Notes: generated by a model from the sequence alone, not told the origin. A stretch of 64,000 nt of DNA from Enterococcus gallinarum NBRC 100675 (GCF_001544275.1 NZ_BCQE01000007.1:93980-157979), one strand, 5' to 3'. Numbered from the stretch's first letter, positions 7,678 to 16,509 are shown. Numbers and translations are program-made.

Positions 7678-9299
7678 AAACACTCTATAAACATTATAAA
7701 CGCAATATTCTTAAAATGCTGTTGCTGTCAGGCCTCTTATCCTTTTTGCGTGTTCTGCCAAGTTATCTACTGGCTTTTGCCACTAATGCTATTTTTGCTA
7801 GAAATATCAGCCAATTTCTTTTTTGGGATCTAGTGATTCTCATTCTTTGGCTGATATATGTCTGCTCAAACTATTTATTTTCAGTTTATCAGGAGAAAGA
7901 ACTACAAAAAATCAGTCTTTCATTGCGAAAACGTGAAGCTGACTCTATCAAGACAGTCCCATTAGCAGACTTCAATCAAATCACGGCTGATGGCTATGTG
8001 TCGAAGCTGACAAATGATATCACACAAATCGAAACGCAGGGCGTGATGAGTTTATATCGTCTTTTTTCTAACGGATGGTTGATTTTGTTTTCAATTGTTG
8101 CATTGGCCCTTTTTAATCTTTGGCTGGTTGTTTTGGTCCTTGGTTTAACGGGATTGATCCTTTATATCCCTAATAAATTCGGGACAGTCCTTGTGGCGCT
8201 TGGACAAAAGTTATCTATTAGTAATTCCTCTTATACAAAAAGGATTGCTAATATCTTAAAAGGTTACAACGTTTTCCGTTACAATAATAGGCTGGCAGAA
8301 ATTCCAAAAAAGATCACCGAATACGCTCAAGACCTTTCTGAAAATAAAGTTGCCATTGCAAAAACAAATCACAAGATTATGAACCTCATTGCTTTTTCTA
8401 GTTTATTGAGTCAAGTAGTCGTAGATATTGTGACAGGCTTTCTGGCAATTATCGGACAAACGACGATTGGAGCTATTAGTTCCAGTGGCAATTTAGCAGC
8501 AAACATCTTTAACTCTGTATCGTTGGTAGGTCAATCGGCCATGGAACTAAGATCCATAGAGCCCGTCATAGAAACATTTTTTATTGATAAGCCAATCGTC
8601 CGTGCCACTAAAAAAACCTACAACGAATTCACTGATTGTATACGAATCGAAAATTTATCTTTCGGCTATGATACAAATCTCCCGATCCTAGAAAATTTCA
8701 ATTTGGACATAAAAAAGGGGGGCAAATATCTCCTCACAGGTGATAGTGGCAGTGGAAAAAGCACTTTATTAAAAATCTTGATTGGTGATTTGGAAGATTA
8801 TTCAGGTAAAATAATGGTGGATGGTCACCAGTTGAAAGATGTGGATAGCCACTCTTTTATTCAATATATCGACCAGGACAATTATTTGTTCAACACCTCT
8901 TATAAAGAAAATGTCGCTCTTTGGAACAACTACGCAAAGACAGAAATAGCCGAAGCATTGAATAAAGCCGCGGCAGATTTTGTAGATGATATTGACAAAG
9001 TAGTTGAAAACAACGGTACCAATCTTTCCGGTGGACAAAAACAGCGTATTGGTTTAGCCAGAGCCTTTATCCAAAAAAAATCAGTCATCCTCTTTGATGA
9101 AGGAACCTCTTCATTAGATAAAAAGAATACGTTGCTCATTGAGAATCTCCTTTTGGAAGACAACGAGTTGACGGTTGTGATGGTCAGTCATCATCCACTG
9201 GAAGAAAACATTCATAAATTTGATCAAATTATTTCTATCAGCGCCCCTTTAGCATCGGAAAATCAACTGATTGCAGTGTCGAATGCTAGTCGTTCATGA
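7674..9299 (+). CDS. ABC exporter (membrane + ATPase) of the lanthipeptide locus, LanT-like
   Basis: A 541-residue half-transporter: about six hydrophobic segments (20-300), then an ATPase domain with Walker A (GDSGSGKST, about residue 360), signature LSGGQKQR, Walker B VILFDEG and an H-loop histidine (VSHHP). It lacks an N-terminal C39 peptidase, so it exports but probably does not cut the leader; the leader protease is unknown, as in many class III systems. The start is taken as GTG at 7674 because TTGGAGG lies seven bases upstream and GTG overlaps the synthetase TGA, indicating translational coupling. An ATG 30 bp upstream is possible but lies inside the synthetase with no site. Confidence 0.9.
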   Translation: MKTLYKHYKRNILKMLLLSGLLSFLRVLPSYLLAFATNAIFARNISQFLFWDLVILILWLIYVCSNYLFSVYQEKELQKISLSLRKREADSIKTVPLADFNQITADGYVSKLTNDITQIETQGVMSLYRLFSNGWLILFSIVALALFNLWLVVLVLGLTGLILYIPNKFGTVLVALGQKLSISNSSYTKRIANILKGYNVFRYNNRLAEIPKKITEYAQDLSENKVAIAKTNHKIMNLIAFSSLLSQVVVDIVTGFLAIIGQTTIGAISSSGNLAANIFNSVSLVGQSAMELRSIEPVIETFFIDKPIVRATKKTYNEFTDCIRIENLSFGYDTNLPILENFNLDIKKGGKYLLTGDSGSGKSTLLKILIGDLEDYSGKIMVDGHQLKDVDSHSFIQYIDQDNYLFNTSYKENVALWNNYAKTEIAEALNKAAADFVDDIDKVVENNGTNLSGGQKQRIGLARAFIQKKSVILFDEGTSSLDKKNTLLIENLLLEDNELTVVMVSHHPLEENIHKFDQIISISAPLASENQLIAVSNASRS

Positions 9300-9343
9300 A
9301 CCGTGGAGCAAAAAATTCTCATCACTAAGTTACTACAAAAAAT

Positions 9344-9385
9344 GACCAAGTCAGGATAGATGTTCTATTCTAGCCTGACTTGGTC
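9344..9385 (+). terminator. Hairpin ending the lanthipeptide operon
   Basis: A perfect 12-bp stem (GACCAAGTCAGG / CCTGACTTGGTC) with an 18-base loop, 45 bp past the exporter stop. The following T-run is weak (TTAAATT). It may also serve minus-strand transcripts. Confidence 0.65.
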
Positions 9386-9497
9386 TTAAATTGATAACTA
9401 AGTTGAATTACTCAAATGCCTTCCCCAAACAAAAGCTCCTACACCCAAAGAAAGATTGGTTTGAAACCAAAACCTAGGAACAAAATAAAAGCTTTGT

Positions 9498-10178
9498 CTA
9501 AAGAGAACTTTGCGGCTTCGCTGATCTCCCTCTAAGGTTCCAAAAAGAATACCCTGCAATCACAACGGCAATTCCGGCAAGGATCCAAGGCCCGGTGCTT
9601 CCTCCTGTGACAGTGATAGTTTGTTCCCCTAGATTGCCGTTGCTGTAAGTGATCGTTTGACTGCTGGTTGCTTCTACTTTCAGCTGTTCAAAAGGAATCG
9701 CAACTTCTACTTCATCTGAGTAAGAAGTGTCACTGAAATCCGTTTTTACACGCGTAAGTTTCCCGGGGATCGTTACATTAACGGAATTATCCTCTGCCCA
9801 AAAATTGACTTGCACGTCTTTGGTTTGACCAATAACGGATAAGTCTTCACTAGGAAATGTATTGTTGAATGTCATCCAGAAGACTTTGTTACCGATCGTT
9901 AACTTATGCCCACTTGGTTGCAAATTATGATAGTTGTGGCCTTTTGGTGCCATGTTCAAATAAAAATATAGATTTACTTCATCGGTAACTAGACTGGCAT
10001 ATTTGATATTCTGGCCATTCTCATACGAAAAAGACAATTCTGTCATCGGTAAACTTGACCAATCACTGAATGCACCATCAATGACGATCCCATATTTATT
10101 GTCCGCATGGGCATTGATTGGTATAAAGACACTTACTACAGCTAAGATACTTAGAATCAATGAATAATATTTTCTCAT
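9498..10178 (-). CDS. Secreted protein with Firmicu-CTERM-like C-terminal sorting signal (XrtG substrate candidate)
   Basis: A 226-residue protein with an N-terminal signal peptide (MRKYYSLILSILAVVSV... cut near HADN), a globular beta-rich domain (about 30-185), and a C-terminal tripartite tail: a short G/S/T-P-W motif (GSTGPW), one hydrophobic helix, then a basic cluster (RGR). That tail is the hallmark of exosortase substrates, and Firmicu-CTERM tails are known to co-occur with XrtG. It is the last gene of the xrtG operon, which supports substrate status. It begins at ATG 10178 after AGAAGGAGC; an upstream in-frame start at 10244 lacks a site. The ectodomain function is unknown; the fold may be carbohydrate-binding, by inference only. 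Confidence 0.85.
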   Translation of the reverse strand: MRKYYSLILSILAVVSVFIPINAHADNKYGIVIDGAFSDWSSLPMTELSFSYENGQNIKYASLVTDEVNLYFYLNMAPKGHNYHNLQPSGHKLTIGNKVFWMTFNNTFPSEDLSVIGQTKDVQVNFWAEDNSVNVTIPGKLTRVKTDFSDTSYSDEVEVAIPFEQLKVEATSSQTITYSNGNLGEQTITVTGGSTGPWILAGIAVVIAGYSFWNLRGRSAKPQSSL

Positions 10179-10288
10179 TTTTTTGCTCCTTCTAACTTTC
10201 TTCAAGCTGGCGAAAAGCCGCCTAAAGAAACGAACATCGTTCATTTTTGATTTTCATTCTCGTGCATCTAAAAAAGAAAGTTTATTCC

Positions 10289-11458
10289 CTAAGAAATATG
10301 TTTGATCTTTCCTTCCATAAAAATGGCATTACGCCCTTCTCTTTTTGCGATATACAAATACTTGTCTGCTCGTTTATATAGATCTTCTTTATCGGTGTCC
10401 GTTTTTCGACAGCGGGAAACGCCGGCCGAAATCGTAACTCGAACTTCTTCCCCATGTATATTCAAAGAAAAATTACCTACTCTTTTACTAATCGTTTCTA
10501 AAATCTCTGTAATATCATGTTGGCTTTTTTCTTGAAACAAAATCCCAAACTCTTCTCCGCCAATACGAAAGACTTGGCTTTCAAGCTGGTACTGAAAAAG
10601 GGTTTGACTAATGATTTTAGCTACGTTTTTTATAATGATATCCCCGATATCATGGCCATAATCATCGTTGATCCGTTTAAAGTAATCAATGTCGACCATA
10701 GCAAAAACTAAATTTTCCTTGGTATGAGAAAGTTCAAAGCGTTGGCTAAATTCCCGGTCAAAACTTAACCGATTCCCGATTCCTGTTAAAAAATCGGTTC
10801 GTGCTTCAAGAGATAAGTTATCGAATTTCGTCAGCTGCCTTCGCACCAACTTATTGATCATACGAACCATGATCATCAGCATGACAAAATTTAATAAGAA
10901 GAAAAGATAGCCGGCAAATCTAAAATCTAATGCCGGATACATCTTTAACCCCCAGGATGCACCATAAAATAATGTCAGCAAGAAGTAGACACCGATATTA
11001 TTCAGATTTTTGTCTTTTAGCTGTAAGACTATCCGACAACAAGTGTAAATCAGCACAATGGTGATGATTGCTATGAAATAGTTCTGAATCGTCTGGTATT
11101 CCCCTTGGCACATATAATAAAAGGTGATGGCAACAGATACGAACACATTGAAGTGCAGCATCATGGTTCCTTTGAGCATATGCAAAAAATAAAAAAGAAC
11201 GATCAATTGTAGATCCATATTTTGAATAAGTGTGGTATAGCGATCTTGCAGAAGATTTTCCGATAACACGGGCACCCCTTGCAAAATCGCTAAACTGATA
11301 ATCATAATACCAATCCAAGCAACTTTTCTAAGAACAGCTTTCGTTTTCAAAAAAATAGATTCTTTCATCGATAAATAAATCAAGTAGTCAAGGAATACAA
11401 CACCTAAAACAACAATTAAACGAACGACTGTATAATATATCCATAAAATGATATCCAT
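10289..11458 (-). CDS. Membrane-anchored diguanylate cyclase (GGDEF)
   Basis: A 389-residue protein: six or seven hydrophobic segments in residues 1-215, a short linker, then a GGDEF domain with an intact active site (FRIGGEEFGILF) and the usual TDFLTGIGNR entry motif. It should make c-di-GMP from two GTP. No RxxD inhibitory I-site is seen five residues before GGEEF, so product inhibition may be weak. The membrane part is a sensor of unknown ligand. It follows the EAL gene by 17 bp in the same operon. The start at 11458 has AAGGAG 13 bases upstream, a long spacing; a TTG one codon earlier is an alternative. Confidence 0.88.
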   Translation of the reverse strand: MDIILWIYYTVVRLIVVLGVVFLDYLIYLSMKESIFLKTKAVLRKVAWIGIMIISLAILQGVPVLSENLLQDRYTTLIQNMDLQLIVLFYFLHMLKGTMMLHFNVFVSVAITFYYMCQGEYQTIQNYFIAIITIVLIYTCCRIVLQLKDKNLNNIGVYFLLTLFYGASWGLKMYPALDFRFAGYLFFLLNFVMLMIMVRMINKLVRRQLTKFDNLSLEARTDFLTGIGNRLSFDREFSQRFELSHTKENLVFAMVDIDYFKRINDDYGHDIGDIIIKNVAKIISQTLFQYQLESQVFRIGGEEFGILFQEKSQHDITEILETISKRVGNFSLNIHGEEVRVTISAGVSRCRKTDTDKEDLYKRADKYLYIAKREGRNAIFMEGKIKHIS

Positions 11459-11475
11459 CAAACACAGCACACTCC

Positions 11476-12183
11476 TTAATAATCGATGGTCAATATTTTT
11501 TCCGGTGTCGAGTAGAGATAGCCTTGATGATAACAACAAACATTTGTTTCTAACCAACTAGCAAATTTTTGATTTTCAATTCCCTCAACGACAAAAGTCT
11601 TATCTAATTGGACAGCGATGCTTGCAAACAGTACGATGATTTTCTGAAGAATATCTTCTGAAACCTTCTTTTGAAAAGACAATGCCGAAAATTTGACGAT
11701 CTGAAAGTAGTTCTTCAATTCCAGAACATTGTCCAAAGAGTTGATGCCTTGGCCAATATCATCTAGCGCGATTTGGTAGCCATATTGAGCGATTTTCTTG
11801 AAGGCCTCCACATTGACTGCGGAAAAATAAGGGTAGTTTCTCTTCATAGGCGGTTTTTCTGTGATCTCAATAATCAATCGCTGCTTGTATTCCTTTAAGT
11901 TCTCAAGTAGATCAAAGGTCTCTTCGTACTCCAGTTCTTGCGGGTCGAGATTAAAACTAAACCGCTTCGTCGGGTTGGCTTCTAAAATTCGGGTCAATGT
12001 TTTTTGCAGCCATTTTACATACTGTTGATGCTCTTCCTGCTGGCTGATCATTGATAAATAAGAATCTTTAGGGAAAATATTTTTATTGTCTTCTTTTCTC
12101 AACAATAATTCAAAAAAAACAATTTCTTTCGTCTTTGCCTGATGGATCCCCTGTCCATAAAATTTCAATTCATCATAATTCAT
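11476..12183 (-). CDS. EAL-domain c-di-GMP phosphodiesterase
   Basis: A 235-residue stand-alone EAL domain with no membrane segment. Residues that bind the metals and substrate are present: E in FFELLLR (the EAL position), N in FNLDPQEL, E in IEITE, the DD pair in ALDDIGQG, K in VKFSA, E in VVEGIE and Q in HQGYLYSTP. It is therefore probably an active phosphodiesterase converting c-di-GMP to pGpG. Its ATG overlaps the stop of the upstream polytopic gene (TAATG), and the GGDEF gene follows, making a matched synthesis/degradation pair inside the exosortase operon. Confidence 0.88.
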   Translation of the reverse strand: MNYDELKFYGQGIHQAKTKEIVFFELLLRKEDNKNIFPKDSYLSMISQQEEHQQYVKWLQKTLTRILEANPTKRFSFNLDPQELEYEETFDLLENLKEYKQRLIIEITEKPPMKRNYPYFSAVNVEAFKKIAQYGYQIALDDIGQGINSLDNVLELKNYFQIVKFSALSFQKKVSEDILQKIIVLFASIAVQLDKTFVVEGIENQKFASWLETNVCCYHQGYLYSTPEKILTIDY

Positions 12184-13724
12184 TATTTATCCCCCTTGAT
12201 CCCTTGATCCAGTGTAAAAATTCGCTTAACAAAACGTATACTATCACCCATCGTAAGGCTTGCCAATAATAAAAAGAATGGTAAAAACTGAATCAAATAA
12301 CGACTGCGCCCACCTTCGAACAAAAGCAGGAAGAGGAAGCCGCCTACCAAACTCAACCGAAGCATCTGTTCGTACTTGCCTTGCCGTTTCCAACCAAAAG
12401 CGATGATAAGCAAGCAGATCACCCACCAGATTTGTGCCATGAAACGAAAATCGGCAATTCGATTCCCATATAAATAATAGCCTTCTTGCAGCCAGCGGGT
12501 AAAGCCTTTGCCCTTCGGAGTCTCTCCTTCTTGAATGAACGAACCTTCTTTCAACCACGCAAACGTCCCATCGGCGGTATTGTTGCGGTGCTTTTGAAAA
12601 AGAAAGCTGATATAGCCAAGAACACCTCTTTCTTTTAGCCGCTCTTGGATTTTCTCTTTGGAGTAATCGATTCTTGCTTGTTTCGTTGGCAATTCTGCCA
12701 TTGCTTGCGCATCTTCAGGACTATACCCGCCGTCATTCGTCAAGCCAATATTCATGAAATGGATCATCGGGATGGCCCGACTTTCGTCAATGGCAATGTA
12801 TTGTTGATTTTCTAATTGATGATTGCATAAAGCATACGTGCCACCAGCCGTAATCAAAGTAATCATCAGCAAAACGATGCGCCCTTTTGATTGCCATTTC
12901 TTGGCAAAAAAGCTGATTGCTTCGATCAATAGAACAGCAATCAGGAGGATCAACGCCGAAGGTTTGATGAAATAACCGACTACCGCAGCAATCCCCAAGC
13001 CAACTGCACCTAACAGGTTATACTTTGTCGGAATCTCTTTTTTAATCATAATGGCATAGAAGAATAGACTTGCTGAAACAAAAGGTAGAACCCACGTATC
13101 TGTATAAGGCACAATGATCGAAGGAAATACCAGCAGCCAAATCCCATGAAGATAAATAGCGGGCACTAAATATTTTTTGCATAGCAAACGAATCGTCAGT
13201 AAATTGAATAGGGCTGAAAGATTGACTAAGAACAAGGTGACAGAATCAAAGAACAACCAAGAAGTTGTAGAAAACCATTCTGCTAATTGATGCTGCCATA
13301 AAAGAATCGGTAAATTATTTTGGTTCAAACTATAATAAGCAACGATCTCAGGATTCGTCGTGTCCGTCAAGGCATCATGGATAGCCGCGACATCCCAGCC
13401 GATCGCCGAATGCAAAAACGAGACGAAGACGATTTGCCAAGCCAATACTCCTAGGACGAATACCGTGACTGTCACATAGCGATGGGTCACAAAAAGCCAA
13501 GTTAAAAACTGCTGGACTTTTGGATAACAGTACACCGCAATGATGAATGCAATGGCACCCAAAACGAAAAACGTGGTTGCTAAAGTGGTGCTTGTTCCAA
13601 AGACCGAGTTATCTCCGATCGTCATATTTGGTGAAATCAAGGCAAAGATCAGTGTCAACCCAAAGAATAAGCAAAATAGACCATTGATGATCCAATTACC
13701 TGCGATAAAAAATTTCGATTTCAT
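12183..13724 (-). CDS. Polytopic membrane protein, XrtG-associated glycosyltransferase-like
   Basis: A 513-residue protein with about eleven hydrophobic segments and a first large loop holding the acidic motif GWDVAAIHDAL, the arrangement of lipid-phosphate-sugar-dependent (GT-C) glycosyltransferases. Position and shape match the integral membrane family TIGR03766, which accompanies XrtG in Firmicutes (from memory). It would transfer a sugar outside the membrane, perhaps onto the sorted protein or a polymer; this is inference. It starts at 13724 after GAGGTGG. The frame runs on upstream to 13754, but that part overlaps the preceding gene. The stop overlaps the EAL start. Confidence 0.78.
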   Translation of the reverse strand: MKSKFFIAGNWIINGLFCLFFGLTLIFALISPNMTIGDNSVFGTSTTLATTFFVLGAIAFIIAVYCYPKVQQFLTWLFVTHRYVTVTVFVLGVLAWQIVFVSFLHSAIGWDVAAIHDALTDTTNPEIVAYYSLNQNNLPILLWQHQLAEWFSTTSWLFFDSVTLFLVNLSALFNLLTIRLLCKKYLVPAIYLHGIWLLVFPSIIVPYTDTWVLPFVSASLFFYAIMIKKEIPTKYNLLGAVGLGIAAVVGYFIKPSALILLIAVLLIEAISFFAKKWQSKGRIVLLMITLITAGGTYALCNHQLENQQYIAIDESRAIPMIHFMNIGLTNDGGYSPEDAQAMAELPTKQARIDYSKEKIQERLKERGVLGYISFLFQKHRNNTADGTFAWLKEGSFIQEGETPKGKGFTRWLQEGYYLYGNRIADFRFMAQIWWVICLLIIAFGWKRQGKYEQMLRLSLVGGFLFLLLFEGGRSRYLIQFLPFFLLLASLTMGDSIRFVKRIFTLDQGIKGDK

Positions 13725-13737
13725 TTTCCACCTCAAC

Positions 13738-14109
13738 CTATGCTTGTTTTTCAATGCAATAAAAGCGAGTAGGTGATTCCCCTACTTCGATGCGAATCAG
13801 TTCTGTTTGGATCGCTGCTAGTCGTAGGGATAATTGGTCATAAAAATAATTGGTCACATTTTCGACAGAGGGATTGATTTCCAAAAAGGGCGGCATTTCG
13901 TTCAAAAAACTACCAGAGAAAGGTTGGAAAAAGTCTTTCAGCACCCCTTCTATTTCCTCAAAAAGATGCATCTCATCATCTTGAGATTTGATTTCACAAA
14001 TAATTTCCCATGTATGGTTATGCTTGGCACCCATGCCGCCTTCCCAGCGCATCGCATGACTAGCATTCACATGAGATTTAAATTTATAGATACAGCGTTT
14101 TTCTGCCAT
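13738..14109 (-). CDS. 6-pyruvoyl-tetrahydropterin-synthase-like protein, XrtG-associated
   Basis: A 123-residue T-fold protein. The zinc-binding histidines of PTPS/QueD are kept: H18 (NASHAM) and H30/H32 (KHNHTW). The C-terminal substrate glutamate motif is also kept (VGESPTRFY). The catalytic cysteine that normally lies between them is absent (RWEGGMGAKHNH), so ordinary PTPS or QueD activity is unlikely. This fits the XrtG-linked PTPS-related family (TIGR03112, from memory), whose role is unknown. It sits 6 bp after the GT2 gene and 13 bp before the polytopic gene. No other pterin or queuosine gene is nearby, which favours a repurposed enzyme. Confidence 0.85.
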   Translation of the reverse strand: MAEKRCIYKFKSHVNASHAMRWEGGMGAKHNHTWEIICEIKSQDDEMHLFEEIEGVLKDFFQPFSGSFLNEMPPFLEINPSVENVTNYFYDQLSLRLAAIQTELIRIEVGESPTRFYCIEKQA

Positions 14110-14115
14110 TTGGAG

Positions 14116-15450
14116 TCACTTCTTTCTAATTTTCATTATGTCTTGGGTGATGGTCTCTTTGATCTGGCTCATTTCTTTAGTGATTGGTGTCGTATTCCAT
14201 TTTGCAGGAGACGTGATTCCGTTAATGATTCCAATCAAACGGAACCAAGAGACAAGGAAATTGTAAAGTGGAAACGTAATGACCTCTCCCCATAACTTCA
14301 TGTAAAATCGCTGGTCAGATTTAAAAGATTTCAGGAGTAAAGAGATACTGATAAATTTGAGCAGCGAGTCAACGAAATAGAGTAGGTAAATCAGCAAATA
14401 CGACAGCAACAATATTTTGGCCGTATAACCAAAAAACAATAAAACGGCGCTGGCAAAAAGCCAAATCATTTTTGGAAAAATGAATGTATGGTCGATGATC
14501 AGGCGACGCACCAGAAAGTTTTTAAAGAAATTCCCTAAACCGACTTGTTCTTCGGAAAACTCTTTTGCTACTTCTACCTCACCTCGTTGCCATCTTTGCC
14601 GTTGAATATATAATTCGTCAACACTTTGGACTGGTTCAACATAAAAAATAGCATTCTCGCACAAGGAAACTTTTTCTTTCAGACGATGCCTGATTTGAAA
14701 GGTCATATCGGTGTCTTCCCCAACAGTGTCTGTATTATAAAGATGCGTATTGACCAAAACTTCTTTTCTAAAACCAGAGAAAGCACCGGCCATTGTGAAC
14801 AATTGATTGTTCAACGCTTCGACATTTCGTCCAGCCAAAAAAGACTGGGCATACTCAATGTACTCACTTTTTTGCAGCCAGCGAATCATAGGCGATTTGG
14901 TCTTTTTGATTGCTTCTTTTTGCGTTAAGACCGTACCAGACATTGCGGAGATACTGTAGTCATTCTCAAACTTCAAAACCATGTTCATGAGTGCCGTAGG
15001 TTCCAAGAAACCATCGCTATCAATATTGATAATGTAAGTACCAATACTGTCATAGATCGCGGAATTCAACGCCTGGGCTTTGCCTTGTTCAGTGCGGATC
15101 CAATGCATATTCAGCTGATTGAAGTGATTGTGCGCCTCATTGAATACTGCAAAACTCTCATCGGTACTGCCATTATCTGCTAAGAGAATTTGAATGTTTT
15201 CATTCGGATACGTCGAATCATTGATCGAACGAATGCAGGCATACAGTGTGTCTGCTGAATTATAAACGGGTACGATCACTGAGATAAAGGGCAGTTTTTC
15301 TGGAATGTCCAGTTGCTTCTTTTGGAAGTTTTTCACAAATAAATAACAGGTAGAATAGATTCCCGGAATAATTTCTACGAGTAAGGGAATCAACAGCCAA
15401 GTAATCCAGAACCCCATTTGCGTCAAGGTTAAATTGAATAAATAATCCAT
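14116..15450 (-). CDS. Family 2 glycosyltransferase, XrtG-associated
   Basis: A 444-residue membrane glycosyltransferase: one N-terminal membrane helix, a GT-A domain (about 50-290) with PVYNSADT, the DxD-type metal site INIDSDGF, GEDTDMTF and the processive-type QRQRWQRGE motif, then about four C-terminal helices. This is the layout of poly-sugar synthases such as cellulose or hyaluronan synthase and of the XrtG-associated GT2 family (TIGR03111). Many synthases of this class are activated by c-di-GMP, which gives a reason for the GGDEF/EAL pair downstream, but no PilZ domain is present here. Its ATG overlaps the xrtG stop (TGATG). Confidence 0.88.
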   Translation of the reverse strand: MDYLFNLTLTQMGFWITWLLIPLLVEIIPGIYSTCYLFVKNFQKKQLDIPEKLPFISVIVPVYNSADTLYACIRSINDSTYPNENIQILLADNGSTDESFAVFNEAHNHFNQLNMHWIRTEQGKAQALNSAIYDSIGTYIINIDSDGFLEPTALMNMVLKFENDYSISAMSGTVLTQKEAIKKTKSPMIRWLQKSEYIEYAQSFLAGRNVEALNNQLFTMAGAFSGFRKEVLVNTHLYNTDTVGEDTDMTFQIRHRLKEKVSLCENAIFYVEPVQSVDELYIQRQRWQRGEVEVAKEFSEEQVGLGNFFKNFLVRRLIIDHTFIFPKMIWLFASAVLLFFGYTAKILLLSYLLIYLLYFVDSLLKFISISLLLKSFKSDQRFYMKLWGEVITFPLYNFLVSWFRLIGIINGITSPAKWNTTPITKEMSQIKETITQDIMKIRKK

Positions 15451-16052
15451 CAGTACTCCCCTCTTCTAAACAAGCGATTCTTCTTTTCATACAAACTTCT
15501 GGCGACTTGAGAATACGTGAATGTATGATAGTACAATGTGATCACAAGCCCATAGAAGAACAATCGACCCAAAATCGAGTGAGCGAGGAAATAAGCATCG
15601 CTGCCGCCGAAATGAACAAATGCCACCACAAAGAGTAATCTGATAACATTACTCACAAAAATCCACAACGTCCCAAAGAGAGCATAAAACACTTTTTCCT
15701 GTCGATTGTATAAAGGATAAAATGCCAGCAAGCCTAGATAAGCTGCCGTTTCGATGACGCCTGAACACTCGTAATCAACATACAAAGACATCTGCTCTTT
15801 GGCGCTGTGGATCACAATCAAGCTATACTGACTAAATTCTTCCGTCACATTGGCAAAAGAACCAAATAAATCCACGACTTTGATCACTAATTGTGTCAAA
15901 AACCAAACCCAGTAAGGTCGACTGAATACAATCAGTAAATAAAACAGCCCGACACTTCCCAGAATAAAATAAAAGGCTGAGAGTTTGGAGCGTTTCATCA
16001 CAGACAACAAATACAGCCAAACAACTATGCCAATCAATACGTATATGTTCAT
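15450..16052 (-). CDS. xrtG: Exosortase family protein XrtG
   Basis: A 200-residue protein with about six membrane helices. The exosortase catalytic triad is visible: C96 in YECSGVIE, R138 in NVIRLLF and H158 in LAHSILGR, each at a helix end as in the family. Exosortases are membrane transpeptidase-like enzymes that recognise a C-terminal tripartite tail. The likely substrate is encoded at the end of the same operon (9498-10178). It is the first gene of seven, with overlapping or near-overlapping junctions from here to the EAL gene. The ribosome binding site is modest (AAGGGTTG). Confidence 0.9.
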   Translation of the reverse strand: MNIYVLIGIVVWLYLLSVMKRSKLSAFYFILGSVGLFYLLIVFSRPYWVWFLTQLVIKVVDLFGSFANVTEEFSQYSLIVIHSAKEQMSLYVDYECSGVIETAAYLGLLAFYPLYNRQEKVFYALFGTLWIFVSNVIRLLFVVAFVHFGGSDAYFLAHSILGRLFFYGLVITLYYHTFTYSQVARSLYEKKNRLFRRGEY

Positions 16053-16156
16053 TTTTCAACCCTTTTTCTTTTTTATTTCATCCTAATCGTTGCAACAGTC
16101 ACTATGATCAACAAATAACAATCTTTTTTGAGTGCAACCTATTAGCCACTTTGTCT

Positions 16157-16185
16157 ATTTTACACACTTGAAAAAATGTAAGCAA
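16157..16185 (-). promoter_or_regulatory. Probable sigma-A promoter of the xrtG operon
   Basis: On the minus strand, TTGCTT-N17-TAAAAT (-35 at 16180-16185, -10 at 16157-16162). This would give a leader of roughly 100 nt before the xrtG ATG at 16052. It lies between the upstream gene's terminator and xrtG. No known c-di-GMP riboswitch signature was recognised in the leader. Confidence 0.45.
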
Positions 16186-16370
16186 TCAAATTTATTTCAG
16201 AAAATGGTCCGTTTTTACATTGTAAATCTGTGAGGTTTACTTGGCAATAGATTCTTGCAAATATTAAAATCCTCTTATTTTTTATTAGCAAACAACCAAA
16301 GGACTTTTGTTTAATGCTTAAAAGACTTAGTCCAGCACTTCGTCTTTTCCTGATATTCATCGAATATACC

Positions 16371-16400
16371 AAAAAAATCCTGCTAAGTACACTTAGCAGG
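16371..16400 (-). terminator. Terminator after the phosphatase gene
   Basis: A 10-bp perfect stem (CCTGCTAAGT / ACTTAGCAGG) with a 2-base spacer, followed on the minus strand by ATTTTTTTGG. It ends the levR-type/phosphatase transcript and isolates the xrtG operon. Confidence 0.85.
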
Positions 16401-16509
16401 TTAAACTGATTTACAATCCGTATACACAATGGAAAAATGCAACGCTGATTTAGGGAAAATATTCATAGATAGCTCGTTTTAAAAAGGAGGTTCGGAGAAT
16501 CACTGTTTG

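Noticed and set aside
8802-9163. Minus-strand frames inside the lanthipeptide exporter
   Set aside because: Antisense shadows of the ATPase domain.
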